64,000 nt of DNA. It comes from Pseudomonas neuropathica (GTDB taxonomy: Bacteria; Pseudomonadota; Gammaproteobacteria; Pseudomonadales; Pseudomonadaceae). The DNA lies in the NCBI RefSeq assembly GCF_015461835.1, contig NZ_JACOPX010000010.1:124001-188000 (forward strand). The letters are read 5' to 3'. Below the pieces are notes generated by a model. That model did no database searches. It was given only the letters and a program-made list of their open reading frames with translations, and was not told where the DNA came from. Shown one piece after another: positions 42,659-51,509 of this stretch. A program made the position numbers and the translations under genes. Within the stretch, counting starts at the first letter, position 1; the number at the start of each line of letters is the position of its first letter.

Positions 42659-44889
42659 GTGAGTCGAATGAATTGAACCCGAGTCGGCGCGCCTTCCTGC
42701 GTGGTGGTGCGTTGCTGATGGCGTTCACCCTGCTGCCGGTCGCGCGGCGTGTGTTGGCGGATACGGAAGTCGATACGCTCGGCACCGTGGTCCTCGCGCC
42801 CGATCTCCCCGGAAGCCTGCGCACCAACCCGTTTCTAGACGCCTGGATCCGCATCGGCGCCGACGGCATCACCGTCTACACCGGCAAGGTTGAATTGGGC
42901 ACCGGGGTAAAAACTGCGCTGCTGCAAATCGCCGCCGAGCGTTTGCAAGTGCCGGCTACCGCCATCAACCTGCTCACCGCCGACACCGCGCTGACGCCCA
43001 ACGAAGGCTACACCGCCGGCAGCCACAGTATTTTCGACAGCGGTACCGCGTTGTATAACGCCGCCGCGCAGGTGCGCGAAATGCTCGTCGATGCCGCCGC
43101 GCGCAGTTGGCAGGTTGATGCGGCGCTGCTGAGCACCCGCGACGGTGTGATCGAAGGCCCGGCCGCTCGACGGATGAGTTACGCCGACGCGGTCAAGCAT
43201 GTCGATGTGCATCAATATGCCAAGGCTCAGTCGCCGGCGATGGCCGCCGCTGATTTCAAACTGATCGGCCATTCGTTGCCGCGCCTCGACATTCCGGCGA
43301 AGGTCAGCGGTGGTGCAGCCTTCGTCCAGGACATGCGCCTGCCGGGCATGCTGCATGCGCGGGTGATCCGCCCGCCCCGTCCGGGCTGCACGTTGCAAGC
43401 ATTCGACACGGCGTCCATCGAAGCGCTGGCTGGCGTGGTCAAGGTGATCCGCGACGGCAACTATCTGGCGGTGGTCGCCGGTGATGAGTGGCAAGCGATC
43501 AAAGCCATGCGCCGTGCCAGCGAGGTGACGCAATGGAGCGGCGGCGAGGCGATTCCCGAGGCGACCGAGATTCATGGTCTGCTCAAACGTCTGCCCTCAC
43601 GGCGCTATCCGATCAGCAACAGCGGCACGCCAAGCGGCGCGGCCGGCACGCGTTTTCAGGCGCGGGTCACCAAGCAATATCTGATGCACGGCTCGATCGG
43701 CCCGTCTTGCGCAGTGGCCTGGTTCAAGGACGGCACGCTTACCGTCTGGACCCACACCCAAGGTGTTTACCCGCTGCGCGCCGGGATTGCCGAAATGCTC
43801 GGTCTGCCGCCTGAGCGGGTGCGCTGTATTCATACTGAAGGCTCAGGGTGTTACGGGCATAACGGCGCCGATGATGCTGCCGCTGATGCAGCATTGATTG
43901 CCCTGCGCGTGCCCGGGACGCCGGTGCGCGTGCAGTGGATGCGCGAGCAGGAAAATCTTTGGGAGCCGTACAGCTCGGCGATGGTCACCGAAGTCGACGC
44001 CGGCCTCAGCCAGGGCCGCCTGCAAGACTGGGCCTACGAACTCTGGACCACGCCGCACAACGAACGCATCGTCAACGCCGGGCGTCTGTTGCCGGCACGC
44101 TTGCTCGCCCGGCCTTTTGCCTCGGCGCCATCTGTGCCAATCGCTCAGCCTGAGGGCGATGGTGATCGCAACGCGGTGCCGTTGTACGAGTTGAACTCGA
44201 CGCGCATCAACATGACCTTCGTCACCGAAATGCCGTTTCGCACCTCGGCCATGCGTTCGCTGGGTGCGCACATCAACATCTTCGCCATCGAGGCGAGTAT
44301 CGACGAACTGGCGATCCGGGCTGGCATCGACGCGGTCGCCTTGCGTCTGGCCCATCTCAGCGACCCGCGTGCTCGCGCGGTGGTGGAACGTGTGCGTGAC
44401 GAGATCAGCTGGCCGCAAAAAACCAGCGAGCCCGGCGCCGGTATCGGATTCGCCTTTGCCCGCTACAAAAACATCATGGGTTACTGCGCCATCGCGGTGA
44501 AACTTCGAGTGCATCCGCAGACCGGCGAGATTCGCATCGATCACGTGGTGACGGCGGTGGACGTCGGCCAGATCGTCAGCCCCGATGGCCTGCGCAATCA
44601 GGTCGAGGGCGGCATCGTCCAGTCCGCGAGCTGGACCCTGTACGAAAAAGTCGCCTACGACGCGGGCGGCATTCGCAGCTACGACTGGAGCGGTTATCCG
44701 ATTCTGCGTTTCACGCAACTGCCGAAAAAAGTCGATGTGCATTTGCTCGACCAGCCGGGAGAACCCTTCCTTGGCGCCGCTGAAATCGTTCAGGGGCCGA
44801 TGGCCGCCGCCCTTGGCAACGCCGTCGCCAACGCCACTGGCCGGCGCTGGCTGAACCTGCCGCTGACGCGCTCAAACCAATCCGCCTGA
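42655..44889 (+). CDS. molybdopterin-binding subunit (IorB-like), Tat-exported
   Basis: 744 residues from the ATG at 42655, which overlaps the previous stop. The N-terminus PSRRAFLRGGALLMAFTLL is a twin-arginine signal, so the folded complex is exported to the periplasm, in keeping with the cytochrome. The catalytic glutamate should be E710 in GAAEIVQGP, aligned with the GxGE motif of xanthine-oxidase-family enzymes. Relatives oxidise N-heterocycles (isoquinoline, nicotinate) or aldehydes; the substrate here is undetermined. A strong hairpin follows the gene. Confidence 0.9.
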   Translation: MSESNELNPSRRAFLRGGALLMAFTLLPVARRVLADTEVDTLGTVVLAPDLPGSLRTNPFLDAWIRIGADGITVYTGKVELGTGVKTALLQIAAERLQVPATAINLLTADTALTPNEGYTAGSHSIFDSGTALYNAAAQVREMLVDAAARSWQVDAALLSTRDGVIEGPAARRMSYADAVKHVDVHQYAKAQSPAMAAADFKLIGHSLPRLDIPAKVSGGAAFVQDMRLPGMLHARVIRPPRPGCTLQAFDTASIEALAGVVKVIRDGNYLAVVAGDEWQAIKAMRRASEVTQWSGGEAIPEATEIHGLLKRLPSRRYPISNSGTPSGAAGTRFQARVTKQYLMHGSIGPSCAVAWFKDGTLTVWTHTQGVYPLRAGIAEMLGLPPERVRCIHTEGSGCYGHNGADDAAADAALIALRVPGTPVRVQWMREQENLWEPYSSAMVTEVDAGLSQGRLQDWAYELWTTPHNERIVNAGRLLPARLLARPFASAPSVPIAQPEGDGDRNAVPLYELNSTRINMTFVTEMPFRTSAMRSLGAHINIFAIEASIDELAIRAGIDAVALRLAHLSDPRARAVVERVRDEISWPQKTSEPGAGIGFAFARYKNIMGYCAIAVKLRVHPQTGEIRIDHVVTAVDVGQIVSPDGLRNQVEGGIVQSASWTLYEKVAYDAGGIRSYDWSGYPILRFTQLPKKVDVHLLDQPGEPFLGAAEIVQGPMAAALGNAVANATGRRWLNLPLTRSNQSA

Positions 44890-44893
44890 GCCA

Positions 44894-44924
44894 CGCCCGT
44901 GTTCATCGCAGATGAGCACGGGCG
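44894..44924 (+). terminator. terminator hairpin after the molybdenum dehydrogenase operon
   Basis: 14-bp stem (CGCCCGTGTTCATC pairing with 44911-44924, one G-U pair) and a 3-nt loop, 4 nt after the stop. The T run that should follow is poor, so termination strength is uncertain. Confidence 0.6.
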
Positions 44925-45059
44925 CCGTTGCGTTGCGCGCAAAACAGCGTAGCGCCGGTCACCGATTATCACCCTCACGACACCCGGTTAAGTTAGCGGC
45001 ACTGGTTCGCGGCCCCGCTGCCGCGCTTGAATTCCTTTTATTGAAATCTGGAGCTACCC

Positions 45060-46172
45060 ATGACCCGTCGTCTGTTCCAACCCCTCGCACTCGGTCCTTA
45101 CACCCTCGCCCATCGCGTGGCGATGGCGCCGTTGACGCGCTCACGCGCCGGCCAACCGGGCGATGTACCGACGCCGATGAACGCCGAGTACTACCGCCAA
45201 CGGGCCAGTGCCGCACTGATCATCACCGAGGCCACGCAAATTTCCCGGCAGGCTCAGGGTTACGCCTGGACGCCGGGCATCTACAGCGCCGAGCAGGTCC
45301 GCGCGTGGCGTGACGTCAGCGCAGCGGTGCATGAGGCCGGCGGGTTGATCTTCATGCAACTGTGGCACGTCGGTCGGGTGTCCCACCCCAGCTTTCAACC
45401 CGATGCTGGCCTGCCGGTTGCGCCCAGCGCGCTGCCGGTGCCTGGCAAGACGTTTATCGTCGACGAAAACGGTAACGGCGTCTGGGGTGATGTGCCGGTG
45501 CCACGCGCGCTGGAAACCGCGGAAATCGCCGGCATCGTCGAGGACTACCGCGTGGCCGCGCGCAACGCATTGCAGGCGGGCATGGACGGTGTAGAGATTC
45601 ATGCCGGCAACGGTTACCTGCTCGACCAGTTTCTTAACAGCAACAGCAACCAGCGTGACGATGCCTATGGCGGCAGCGTGGAGAACCGCGCGCGGTTTCT
45701 GCTGGAAGTGGTCGCGGCCGTGGCTGAAGAAGTCGGTGCCGAAAGGGTCGGCGTACGCCTGACGCCGATGGGGCGCTTCATGGGCATGGGCGATGACACC
45801 CCGGAGACCACCTTCGGCCACTTGGTCGAGGCGCTCAACCAATGGAATCTGGCCTACCTGCACCTGGTCGAGCCAGCGATGGTCGGCACAGTCAAAGATG
45901 AAAATTTCGACCCGCGCTGGGACGCGATCATTGCCCAGTTGCGCAAGACCTGGAACGGCGTGCTGATTCTGGCGGGAGGCTACGATGCGCAATCTGCCGA
46001 ACAGGCGCTGATTGCCGATCGTGCCGACATCATCGCGTTTGGCCGTCCGTTCCTGGCCAACCCGGACTTGCCGCGTCGGCTGCACGATGGCCTGACACTC
46101 AACGTGCCAGACCCAGGCAGCTTTTTCGGCGGGGATCAGCGTGGCTACATCGATTATCCATTTCATGCCTGA
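45060..46172 (+). CDS. Old Yellow Enzyme family alkene reductase
   Basis: FMN- and NAD(P)H-dependent reductase of activated double bonds, nitroesters or N-ethylmaleimide. 370 residues, TIM barrel; the substrate-binding H-x-x-N pair is in GVEIHAGNGYLLDQFL, with the FMN contact MAPLTRSRA at the N-terminus and the phosphate site IIAFGRPFLANPDLPRRL near the C-terminus. Resembles NemA; Pseudomonas genomes carry several paralogs (XenA, XenB), so the exact member is not claimed. Single-gene unit followed by a weak hairpin. Confidence 0.9.
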   Translation: MTRRLFQPLALGPYTLAHRVAMAPLTRSRAGQPGDVPTPMNAEYYRQRASAALIITEATQISRQAQGYAWTPGIYSAEQVRAWRDVSAAVHEAGGLIFMQLWHVGRVSHPSFQPDAGLPVAPSALPVPGKTFIVDENGNGVWGDVPVPRALETAEIAGIVEDYRVAARNALQAGMDGVEIHAGNGYLLDQFLNSNSNQRDDAYGGSVENRARFLLEVVAAVAEEVGAERVGVRLTPMGRFMGMGDDTPETTFGHLVEALNQWNLAYLHLVEPAMVGTVKDENFDPRWDAIIAQLRKTWNGVLILAGGYDAQSAEQALIADRADIIAFGRPFLANPDLPRRLHDGLTLNVPDPGSFFGGDQRGYIDYPFHA

Positions 46173-46219
46173 GCAGAAGCAGACCACCCACCTCTCATGA
46201 ATGTGTAAATCCCTGGAAG

Positions 46220-46239
46220 CAGGGGCCGATGCGCCCCTG
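46220..46239 (+). terminator. short hairpin after the alkene reductase gene
   Basis: 7-bp stem CAGGGGC/GCCCCTG with a 6-nt loop and a short TTCT after it, about 50 nt after the stop codon. Plausible weak terminator. Confidence 0.4.
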
Positions 46240-46366
46240 TTCTACCCAGTCATACGATCTCCTCGCTTAATCAAGTACAAAAAAATCCACCTTAACGCCG
46301 AACATATGCGCAGCTGTGCGCTTTCAGGTCTATTGCCCGACGTCGCCGAATGCGATAAAACGAGTT

Positions 46367-46381
46367 GGTTGTACGACAACC
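46367..46381. promoter_or_regulatory. GntR-type operator palindrome before the EamA transporter gene
   Basis: GGTTGT-ACG-ACAACC, perfect 6-bp arms. The core fits the TNGTNNNACNA pattern of FadR/LldR-type GntR regulators. A TATAAA follows at once (46382-46387), so a bound protein would cover the promoter of the transporter gene about 45 nt further on. No GntR gene lies in the window. Confidence 0.45.
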
Positions 46382-46427
46382 TATAAAAACCAAGTCGTTC
46401 GAACGGCTAACATTCCTGAGATCTGCC

Positions 46428-47387
46428 ATGCCTCGCCCTACCGCTGCGCAAATCGTACCGCCGCCCTTCCCCCGCTATCTGGCGGTGATCATTCTGTTGT
46501 GCATGGGCTGTGCGTTTGCCGGCAATCATGTGGCGGCGCGAGTCGCATTTGATGATGGTGCGGGTGTGTTGCTGGCGATTTTGATGCGTTCCGGCGGGAC
46601 CTTGCTGGTGCTCGCCATGCTGGTGCTGTGGCAAAGACAAAGCCCGCGCTTGCCGGCGGGCGCATGGCGCTGGCAACTGCTGCTGGGGTTGCTGATCACT
46701 GCGCAGAGTCTGTGCCTGTATTCCGCTGTCGCACGGGTGCCGGTGGCGCTGGCCCTGTTGGTGGCAAACGTATTCCCTATTCTGCTGGCATTGCTCACCT
46801 GGGCACTGGGTGGCCCGCGACCGAGCGCACGCACCGCGACGTTGATGGGTTTGATTCTGTTGGGTCTGGTGTTTGTGCTGGATGTCCCCGGGCGCCTCTC
46901 GACCACGACAGACGTCAGTGCGCAATGGCTGACGGGCGTCGCGCTCGCGTTCTGCGCCGCCAGCGTGTTCGCCTGCGCGCTGTGGATCACCGACCACAAG
47001 CTGTCTCAGGTACGTGGCTCGGTGCGCAGTCTGCTGACCATTTTCATCGTGTTCAGCAGTGTCAACCTGGCAGGGCTGACGGGCGCCCTCCCAGGCGGAC
47101 TGAACCTGCCCGCGACCTCGACCGGATGGCTGGCCCTCGCCACTTTGGTGGTGCTCTACGGCACAGGTTTTATCGTCCTGTTCATTTCCGTGCCTCGCCT
47201 CGACATGCCGCGCAATGCGCCGGTCATGAACATCGAACCATTGGCAACGCTGCTGATGGGCTGGATTGTGCTGGACCAGATGCTCAGTAGAGGACAGATT
47301 CTCGGCGGGGTGATTGTGGTCACGGGCATCGTCTTGCTGACTTATCGTAAATCAGTGGTCAAGGCTGAGGTTAAAGTCAGTGCGTGA
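46428..47387 (+). CDS. EamA-family (DMT) transporter
   Basis: 319 residues from the ATG at 46428 (MPRPTAAQIVPPPFPR), ten predicted helices in two EamA repeats; the second begins around VSAQWLTGVALAFCAASVFACALW. Such proteins usually export amino acids or other small metabolites. The open frame begins 21 codons earlier, overlapping the operator palindrome, which argues against the longer start. It converges on the aldehyde dehydrogenase gene across a shared terminator. Confidence 0.82.
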   Translation: MPRPTAAQIVPPPFPRYLAVIILLCMGCAFAGNHVAARVAFDDGAGVLLAILMRSGGTLLVLAMLVLWQRQSPRLPAGAWRWQLLLGLLITAQSLCLYSAVARVPVALALLVANVFPILLALLTWALGGPRPSARTATLMGLILLGLVFVLDVPGRLSTTTDVSAQWLTGVALAFCAASVFACALWITDHKLSQVRGSVRSLLTIFIVFSSVNLAGLTGALPGGLNLPATSTGWLALATLVVLYGTGFIVLFISVPRLDMPRNAPVMNIEPLATLLMGWIVLDQMLSRGQILGGVIVVTGIVLLTYRKSVVKAEVKVSA

Positions 47388-47481
47388 GGGGTTCTCGCCA
47401 GCGGTTCTGCACGGTCGAGTTGTGCTTCCACTGGCTTTTGCTGACGTGGCAACCAACGAATTCAGCTCATGGAATGGGTAA

Positions 47482-47515
47482 ATCGCCCCGCCACTGAATC
47501 CAGTGTCGGGGCGAT
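47482..47515. terminator. bidirectional terminator between convergent transporter and dehydrogenase genes
   Basis: 15-bp stem (ATCGCCCCGCCACTG pairing with 47501-47515, one mismatch) and a 4-nt loop midway between the two convergent stops at 47387 and 47540. Well placed to stop transcription from both sides. Confidence 0.7.
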
Positions 47516-47539
47516 GCGATTGCTACCTTCAAAGCACTA

Positions 47540-49030
47540 TCAGGAAGCATCAATCCAGATGGTTTTGATTTCAGTGTATTGGTCGTGCGCCCAGACTGAC
47601 TTGTCGCGCCCGCCGAACCCCGACTCCTTGTAGCCGCCAAATGGCGTAGAGGCGTCGCCCTCACCGAAGCAGTTCACCGTGACAATCCCGGCGCGAATCC
47701 CACGCGAGAGTTTCAGGGCATGGCGCAGGTTGCCGGTGTAAGCCGATGCTGCCAGGCCGTAGGCTGTGTCGTTGGCCAGCTCAATGGCCTCGTCAACGGT
47801 CTGGAACGTGGTGACGCTCAGTACCGGGCCGAAGATCTCTTCCTGGAACAGACGGCTATCGCGACTCACGCCGTCAACGATAGTGGGTTCAACGAAAATA
47901 TCTTGGCGGGTTTTGCCGCCCACCAGCACGCGCAGGTTTTCGTCGCGGGCCACATCAAGGTAAGAGCGCACCTTGTCGAAATGCGCCTTGCTGATCATCG
48001 AGCCGAGGCGGTTCTCAGGATCCAGTGGATCGCCCATTTTCCAGTCACTCAGATGAACCTGCACACGCTGCAACAGTTCATCCTTGACGTCGGCGTGGAC
48101 GATCAGCCGCGATGAGGCCGAGCAGTTTTCCCCCATGTTCCAGAACGCGCCGTTGACCACATGCTGAGCGACGAGGTCGATGTCTTCGACATCATTCATC
48201 ACCACCGCAGGGTTCTTGCCGCCGCATTCCAGCACGATGCGTTTCAGGTTCGATTCGCTGGAATACTTGAGGAACAGCCGCCCGGTATCGGTTGAACCGG
48301 TGAAGCTGACCATGGCCACATCCGGGTGACGCCCCAGCGGCTCGCCCGCCTCCTTCCCTCCCCCGGGCACGACGTTGAAGACACCGGCGGGAATCCCCGC
48401 CTGGTACGCCAGTTCGGCGACGCGCAACGTGCTCAACGTAGTTTCCTTGGCCGGTTTGACCACGATCGAACAGCCTGCGGCCAGCGACGGGCCGATTTTC
48501 CAGGCGAGCATCAGCAGCGGGAAGTTCCACGGCAACACCAGGCCGACAACGCCGATCGGTTCGCGCACCACCATGGTCACCGCGCCCGAGCCGACCGGGG
48601 CAGTGGCGTCGTAAATCTTGTCGATCAGCTCGGCATGCCAACGCAACGTGTGAATCGTTTCCGGCACGTCGATGTTCTGGCATTCACGAATCGGCTTGCC
48701 ACTGTCCAGGCTTTCCAGCACTGCCAGTTCATGGGCGTTGTCTTCCAGCAACTGGGCAAAGCGCTGCAATATCGATTTGCGTGCGGACGGCGCCAGTGAA
48801 TGCCAGCGTGTGTCGTCAAAGGCTTCCTTGGCCGCCGCTACCGCTGCATCGACGTCATCGGCGTTGCACGCGGCAATCTCGGTCAATACCTGTTCGGTGG
48901 CTGGGTTGGTCGTGGTGAATGTCTTGCCCGATCTGGCGGCGCAGAACTGCCCATTGATGAACGCTTGATTGCGAAACTCGAGTTTCGCAGCCAGTTCACG
49001 GTATTGCTCTTTACTCAGCAGGTCTGCCAT
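47540..49030 (-). CDS. NAD(P)-dependent aldehyde dehydrogenase
   Basis: 496 residues. Catalytic C303 (GENCSASSR), general base E268 (LECGGKNP) and N169 (PWNFPLL) are all present. Closest in character to PuuC/KauB-type enzymes for amino-aldehydes. Its ATG lies 1 nt from the stop of the DapA-family gene, so they form one unit; as last gene of the minus-strand arm it probably oxidises the aldehyde released by the lyase step, for example a semialdehyde. A 2-oxoglutarate-semialdehyde dehydrogenase role is possible but not shown. Confidence 0.9.
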   Translation of the reverse strand: MADLLSKEQYRELAAKLEFRNQAFINGQFCAARSGKTFTTTNPATEQVLTEIAACNADDVDAAVAAAKEAFDDTRWHSLAPSARKSILQRFAQLLEDNAHELAVLESLDSGKPIRECQNIDVPETIHTLRWHAELIDKIYDATAPVGSGAVTMVVREPIGVVGLVLPWNFPLLMLAWKIGPSLAAGCSIVVKPAKETTLSTLRVAELAYQAGIPAGVFNVVPGGGKEAGEPLGRHPDVAMVSFTGSTDTGRLFLKYSSESNLKRIVLECGGKNPAVVMNDVEDIDLVAQHVVNGAFWNMGENCSASSRLIVHADVKDELLQRVQVHLSDWKMGDPLDPENRLGSMISKAHFDKVRSYLDVARDENLRVLVGGKTRQDIFVEPTIVDGVSRDSRLFQEEIFGPVLSVTTFQTVDEAIELANDTAYGLAASAYTGNLRHALKLSRGIRAGIVTVNCFGEGDASTPFGGYKESGFGGRDKSVWAHDQYTEIKTIWIDAS

Positions 49031-49031
49031 T

Positions 49032-49934
49032 TCAAGCCTCCTCGACGATACGCGCGACGTTTTTCTGCAGGGTTTTGATCACGCCTTCCAACGCTTGCTT
49101 CTCCGAAGGCTCCAGCGGTTGCAGTGGCGCCCGCACACCGCCGGCACGCAGGCCACTGAGTTCGCTGCCATGTTTGATCGACTGCACGAACTTGCCGCTC
49201 TCGAGGAAATCCATCAACGGCAGCATCGCCGACATGATCCGCCGGCCTTTATCGAAGTTCTTTTCGAGCACGCAGGCTTCGTAAAGCGCGATGTGTTCAC
49301 GCGGGATGAAGTTCGAGCCGGCGCAAACCCAGCTGCGCGCGCCCCAGGCAAAAAACTCCAGCGCCTGATCATCCCAGCCACAGGACAGCTGGATCGACGG
49401 ATGGGCATGAGCCAGACGGTGCAGACGACTCATCTCGCCCGAACTTTCCTTGATGGCGGCGATGTTCTTGCAGCCAGCAATCGCTTCGAAAAACTCGTCG
49501 CCCATCGCCACGCCCATCCGCGACGGATAGTTGTACAACATGATCGGCAGCCCGGCGGCCTTGTCCACGGCGAGCACGTGGGCGGCAATTTCCTTTTGCG
49601 TCGGCAAGGCATACGGTGGCGAACCGACCAGGATGGCGTCCGCTTCGAGTGACTTGGCTTTCTCGGCGAAGTACACCGAGTCTTCAGTACGAATGCCGCC
49701 GGTGCCGATGACCAGCGGCAAGCGTCCGCGGATCACCTCTTTGGCTCGCTCGGCTACGGCCACGCGCTCCTCGGCGGTGTGCGCGTAATACTCGCCGGTG
49801 GAGCCGCCAATAACGATGCCGTGAACCTTGGACTCGATCAGGTATTCGAGCACGTCGGAGAACGCCGAATAGTCGATTTGGCCATCAGCGGACAACGGGG
49901 TAATGGCAGGGGTAAAGATTCCGTCAAAGTTCAT
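49032..49934 (-). CDS. DapA/N-acetylneuraminate lyase family protein
   Basis: 300-residue TIM-barrel lyase or deaminase. Schiff-base lysine K162 (AAIKESSGEMSR), catalytic tyrosine Y134 and R138 in IMLYNYPSRMG, and GGSTGEYY (43-50) in place of the GTTGE motif of dihydrodipicolinate synthase. True dapA genes lie elsewhere in operon context, so this is a catabolic member. The family includes pyrroline-4-hydroxy-2-carboxylate deaminase of hydroxyproline breakdown and sugar-acid dehydratases; pairing with a flavin oxidase and an aldehyde dehydrogenase would suit the former. Substrate unproven. Confidence 0.87.
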   Translation of the reverse strand: MNFDGIFTPAITPLSADGQIDYSAFSDVLEYLIESKVHGIVIGGSTGEYYAHTAEERVAVAERAKEVIRGRLPLVIGTGGIRTEDSVYFAEKAKSLEADAILVGSPPYALPTQKEIAAHVLAVDKAAGLPIMLYNYPSRMGVAMGDEFFEAIAGCKNIAAIKESSGEMSRLHRLAHAHPSIQLSCGWDDQALEFFAWGARSWVCAGSNFIPREHIALYEACVLEKNFDKGRRIMSAMLPLMDFLESGKFVQSIKHGSELSGLRAGGVRAPLQPLEPSEKQALEGVIKTLQKNVARIVEEA

Positions 49935-49970
49935 AGCGTTTTCTCCAGTGGTTCAATGTTCAATCCGTGC

Positions 49971-49989
49971 GCCCGACGACATGTCGGGC
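49971..49989 (-). terminator. hairpin between flavin oxidase and DapA-family genes
   Basis: GCCCGAC-GACAT-GTCGGGC, perfect 7-bp stem, 78 nt after the flavin oxidase stop and 37 nt before the DapA-family start. It may attenuate rather than end transcription of the downstream pair. Confidence 0.4.
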
Positions 49990-50066
49990 AAACTGTGGTT
50001 ATTGGCGGCGCAAGCCGTCAGGACGGCAGCAGAGCGACGAGGCTTCAGCGACCGGTCAACGTAGGT

Positions 50067-51383
50067 TCAACTTTCTCTCCCGGCGCGGTACTGCCCCCAC
50101 TTGAGGTTCATGTTCACCCCAAGCGAAAGGAACGGTTCTGGCGGGTTGCTGTTGGGACCTGGCGCCTGCAACAGGAAATCAATCAGTGGGTCACGCTGCC
50201 CCGCCAGCCAGTCAGCGAGCAACTTGCCGGTGACGGTTCCCCGCGTGACGCCCAGACCGTTGCATCCCAGCGCGCCATAAACGTTGGGCGCCAGTTCGCC
50301 GAAAAAGCCGTTGTGGTTGCGCGACATGGCCAAGGCGCCACCCCAGGTGTATTCGAACGTCACGTCCGGCAACATCGGAAAACGCTGATCGAATGAAGCC
50401 TTGTGCCGACGCACGAAACGCTCGTTGTATTTACTGTTGCTGCGGCCATCGGGGTTGAAGGTGAAACTGTTGCGGATCAGCAGGCGGTTATCCGGGGTGC
50501 GGCGCACCGTGGTGCCGAAGGGATCGGCTGGAATGGCGCCCCAGAACGGTTTGCCGCCCAGCCGTGCCTGTTCTTCTTCGGTCAGCGGCCGCGTAATGCT
50601 GGCGTAGGTGTAGATCGGCAACATGCGCCCTTGCAGGAAACCGAAACGCATGCCGAACGAGTTGTTCGCCAGAATCAGCTTGTCGGCAGTGATGCTGCCG
50701 TGGGCGTGTTTGAGGACCGTCTTGGCGCCGTATTCCACTTCTAGAATCGGGGTGCGCTCATACAGCGTGACGTTCGATGGCAGATGGTCGGCGAGGCCTT
50801 TCACCAGCCCGGACGGTTGCAGTAGCACCGCCCCCGGGGTGAACAAAGCCTGGCGGTAAAACCGCGTGCCCAAGTGTTCGGGCAACTCATCGGCATCAAT
50901 CATTTGAAAAGGCTGATCGAGTTTTTCCAGGCCCCGGCGATAGGCATCGAGGACGGCGATACCACGGTTCTCTACCGCCGCCTGATATTTGCCGCAGGCT
51001 TTCATCTGGCAGTCGATACGGTATTGTTCGACCAGCTCGCGAAGTAGCGATTGGCCGGCCAGATTGAGTTTCAAACTGGTGCGGGCCAGCGCGATGTCAC
51101 CGATGTAATCCTCAGCGCCAATGTCGTGGGGAAGATCAATGGCAAAACCGGCATTGCGACCCGACGGCCCCAGTCCGACTTCCTGCGCTTCGATCAGCAC
51201 CACTTCATCGTCGGGAAAATTCAACGCCAGTTGTCGCGCGCACGCCAGTCCCGTGAAGCCGGCACCGATGATCACCCAGCGGGCTGAACGGTGCCCACGG
51301 TGAGCCGGCTCGGGACTGCGTGGCTTGCTCAAATGAAACCAGCCACAACTATCATCATCGGCGGGTAATGAACTGACTTTCAT
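50067..51383 (-). CDS. FAD-dependent amine/D-amino-acid oxidase family protein
   Basis: 438 residues of the DAO family. FAD-binding WVIIGAGFTGLACARQLA starts near residue 36, followed by GLGPSGRNAGFAID, and a C-terminal FAD contact in YGALGCNGLGVTRG. Relatives (DadA, OrdL, PuuB-like) oxidise secondary or primary amines. A soluble N-terminal extension of about 35 residues precedes the flavin fold. In this cluster it is the natural candidate for oxidising the demethylated amine that the Rieske enzyme would produce. The ribosome site is weak. Confidence 0.87.
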   Translation of the reverse strand: MKVSSLPADDDSCGWFHLSKPRSPEPAHRGHRSARWVIIGAGFTGLACARQLALNFPDDEVVLIEAQEVGLGPSGRNAGFAIDLPHDIGAEDYIGDIALARTSLKLNLAGQSLLRELVEQYRIDCQMKACGKYQAAVENRGIAVLDAYRRGLEKLDQPFQMIDADELPEHLGTRFYRQALFTPGAVLLQPSGLVKGLADHLPSNVTLYERTPILEVEYGAKTVLKHAHGSITADKLILANNSFGMRFGFLQGRMLPIYTYASITRPLTEEEQARLGGKPFWGAIPADPFGTTVRRTPDNRLLIRNSFTFNPDGRSNSKYNERFVRRHKASFDQRFPMLPDVTFEYTWGGALAMSRNHNGFFGELAPNVYGALGCNGLGVTRGTVTGKLLADWLAGQRDPLIDFLLQAPGPNSNPPEPFLSLGVNMNLKWGQYRAGRES

Positions 51384-51509
51384 AGTGTTAAACCGTTAAT
51401 CGTTGAAGTTGCAAAACGCACGCGGCACAAAGCAAACGCACGCAGTAGCGTCGATCCGGAAACTTGCAAAACTGGCACTTGCGCAAACAGTGACGATTGA
51501 CTGTTTGTT

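Noticed and set aside
46395..46404. CGTTCGAACG 10-bp palindrome before the EamA gene
   Set aside because: Short self-complementary decamer without flanking symmetry; likely by chance next to the stronger GntR-type site.
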